From Flavobacteriales bacterium (GTDB lineage Bacteria > Bacteroidota > Bacteroidia > Flavobacteriales_D > Parvicellaceae), in NCBI GenBank assembly GCA_026993705.1, contig JALWSJ010000119.1:1-7205 (forward strand): a stretch of 7,205 nucleotides of DNA. Reading direction: 5' to 3'. Under the pieces are notes generated by a model that was not told the DNA's origin, did no database searches, and saw nothing but the letters and a program-made list of their open reading frames with translations. The translations under genes and the position numbers were made by a program. Below, piece after piece: positions 6,734 to 7,205 of this stretch; positions within the stretch are counted from its first letter, which is position 1, and the number at the start of each line of letters is the position of its first letter.

Positions 6734-6763
6734 TAAAATTACAACTTATATTGGTTTGTACAA
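6734..6763 (-). promoter_or_regulatory. Candidate promoter of the small leftward gene
   Basis: On the minus strand TTG (6763-6761) is followed after 19 bases by TAATTTTA (6741-6734), close to the Bacteroidota -7 consensus TAnnTTTG except for the last base. A start site would fall near 6727, about 18 bases before the ATG. The -7 element is embedded in an inverted repeat, TTGTAA-AA-TTACAA (6731-6744), which could be an operator or chance. Confidence 0.35.
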
Positions 6764-6803
6764 TTACTGCAATAATTTTTTTATATTTTTTTTTGAAAAA
6801 GGA

Positions 6804-6831
6804 TTGGTTTTGGAAATTAATTGTATCTTTG
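6804..6831 (+). promoter_or_regulatory. Bacteroidota-type promoter of the tRNA gene
   Basis: TTG (6804-6806), a 17-base spacer, then TATCTTTG (6824-6831), a perfect match to the -7 consensus TAnnTTTG of the primary sigma factor in this phylum. Transcription would begin near 6838, about 45 bases before the tRNA. This is the best promoter in the window. Confidence 0.75.
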
Positions 6832-6883
6832 CAACCACAATTTTGAATTGGGTTACTTTTTAAGTAATTTTAATTATCGAAAA

Positions 6884-6957
6884 GGCGTGGTAGCTCAGTT
6901 GGTTAGAGCGCAGGATTCATAACCCTGAGGTCGGGAGTTCAAATCTCCCTCACGCCA
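6884..6957 (+). tRNA. tRNA-Met (anticodon CAT), elongator type
   Basis: A complete 74-base cloverleaf. The acceptor stem is GGCGTGG (6884-6890) with TCACGCC (6950-6956), one G.T pair, and discriminator A (6957). The D stem is GCTC/GAGC. The anticodon arm is CAGGA-TTCATAA-CCCTG with CAT at 6918-6920. The variable loop is AGGTC, and the T arm is GGGAG-TTCAAAT-CTCCC. CCA is not encoded and must be added. The G1-C72 pair excludes an initiator tRNA. The last anticodon-stem pair is an A.C mismatch (6915/6923). A CAT anticodon can also belong to tRNA-Ile2, whose C34 is changed to lysidine; the sequence alone does not fully exclude this, but elongator Met is more likely. Confidence 0.93.
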
Positions 6958-6963
6958 CTTTTA

Positions 6964-6981
6964 GAGGTCAAATCCTCACCA
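6964..6981 (+). repeat. T-arm-like sequence after the tRNA
   Basis: GAGG-TCAAAT-CCTC (6964-6977) followed by ACCA mimics the tRNA's own T arm and 3' end (GGGAG-TTCAAAT-CTCCC, then TCACGCCA). It forms a 4-bp hairpin. It could be a decayed remnant of a duplicated tRNA 3' end, as left by elements that integrate into tRNA genes, or a chance RNA-processing hairpin. Confidence 0.35.
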
Positions 6982-7009
6982 AAAAGGCACTTGAAAAAGT
7001 GCCTTTTTT
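6981..7009 (+). terminator. Strong intrinsic terminator of the tRNA transcript
   Basis: AAAAAGGCACTT (6981-6992) pairs perfectly with AAGTGCCTTTTT (6997-7008) around a GAAA tetraloop (6993-6996), and the T-run continues to 7009. This is a 12-bp stem whose lower part is A-T, so it may also work on the minus strand. Confidence 0.9.
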
Positions 7010-7014
7010 GCTTT

Positions 7015-7038
7015 CGGGTAACAAAACCGGGTAACAAA
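7015..7038 (+). repeat. Tandem direct repeat CGGGTAACAAA x2
   Basis: CGGGTAACAAA occurs at 7015-7025 and 7028-7038, a 13-base period. It lies between the tRNA terminator and the start of the next gene. Such short iterated sites may bind a regulator or a recombinase; neither protein is in view. Confidence 0.6.
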
Positions 7039-7054
7039 CTCTTCACTTTTTACG

Positions 7055-7062
7055 TAGTTTTG
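7055..7062 (+). promoter_or_regulatory. Candidate -7 element of the right-edge gene
   Basis: TAGTTTTG matches TAnnTTTG exactly and lies 27 bases before the ATG at 7090. No TTG is found at the expected distance upstream; the direct repeat occupies part of that region, so an activator could substitute. Weak on its own. Confidence 0.35.
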
Positions 7063-7089
7063 TGTTATTAATTAATCATTTACAGAAAA

Positions 7090-7205
7090 ATGAAAGGACA
7101 AGATTTAGTTAATCTTTATCAAAAAATTTGGGATAAATACAACGACACCGATATTAATGTTGGAACAAATAAAAGTGAAGATAAACTTTTGGATAGAGGA
7201 TTTGT
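7090..7205 (+). CDS. Unidentified protein, N-terminal fragment (cut by window edge)
   Basis: An ATG at 7090 opens a frame that stays open for 38 codons to the end of the window (MKGQDLVNLYQKIWDKYNDT, then DINVGTNKSEDKLLDRGF). It is Lys/Asp/Asn-rich, probably soluble, with no signal peptide. I recognise no family. The AT-rich sequence CAGAAAA precedes the ATG, and there is a TAGTTTTG -7 element 27 bases upstream. Its position after the tRNA and direct repeats is compatible with the first gene of an inserted segment, but nothing in the visible residues shows this. Confidence 0.55.
   Translation, partial: MKGQDLVNLYQKIWDKYNDTDINVGTNKSEDKLLDRGF

Overview
This AT-rich window almost certainly comes from a Bacteroidota genome, most likely a marine or freshwater Flavobacteriales relative. 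The grounds are a type IX secretion system (T9SS) cargo protein with a gliding-motility-type C-terminal domain, a PorP/SprF partner, a Bacteroidota-type lipoprotein, and promoters of the TTG-N(17-19)-TAnnTTTG class. Shine-Dalgarno sequences are essentially absent.

Layout. Positions 1-200 hold two partial copies, in reverse orientation, of a composite palindromic repeat; 201-392 is a leader with nothing firmly identifiable. A rightward block of three genes follows: an 839-residue secreted protein (signal peptide, C-type lectin domain, about six PKD domains, T9SS type B sorting domain) at 393-2912; a PorP/SprF outer-membrane protein at 2930-3955; and o-succinylbenzoate synthase (menC, menaquinone biosynthesis) at 3964-4995. 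The gaps are 17 and 8 bases, so the three may share a transcript. The first two make functional sense as cargo plus dedicated translocation partner; menC looks like a housekeeping passenger.

The convergent gap 4996-5257 contains the most complete copy of the composite repeat: a 63-base imperfect palindrome, a linker, then a highly structured element resembling the Flavo-1 family of flavobacterial RNA motifs, ending in a 21-bp perfect hairpin. The leftward genes are a 366-residue lipoprotein built of eleven YD-type repeats with a 26-residue period (5258-6358) and a small basic protein of unknown function (6458-6709), separated by a hairpin terminator.

The right end has a well-formed promoter, a tRNA with anticodon CAT (6884-6957), a strong GAAA-loop terminator, an 11-base direct repeat, and the first 38 codons of an unidentified gene cut by the window edge. 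A second T-arm-like sequence just after the tRNA raises the possibility that this is the edge of an integrated element.

The most noteworthy signals are the composite repeat, which aligns without gaps between the two ends of the protein block in opposite orientation, and the lectin adhesin with mannose-binding-protein-like calcium and sugar motifs paired with its own SprF-like partner. No CRISPR array, transposase or defence system is visible.
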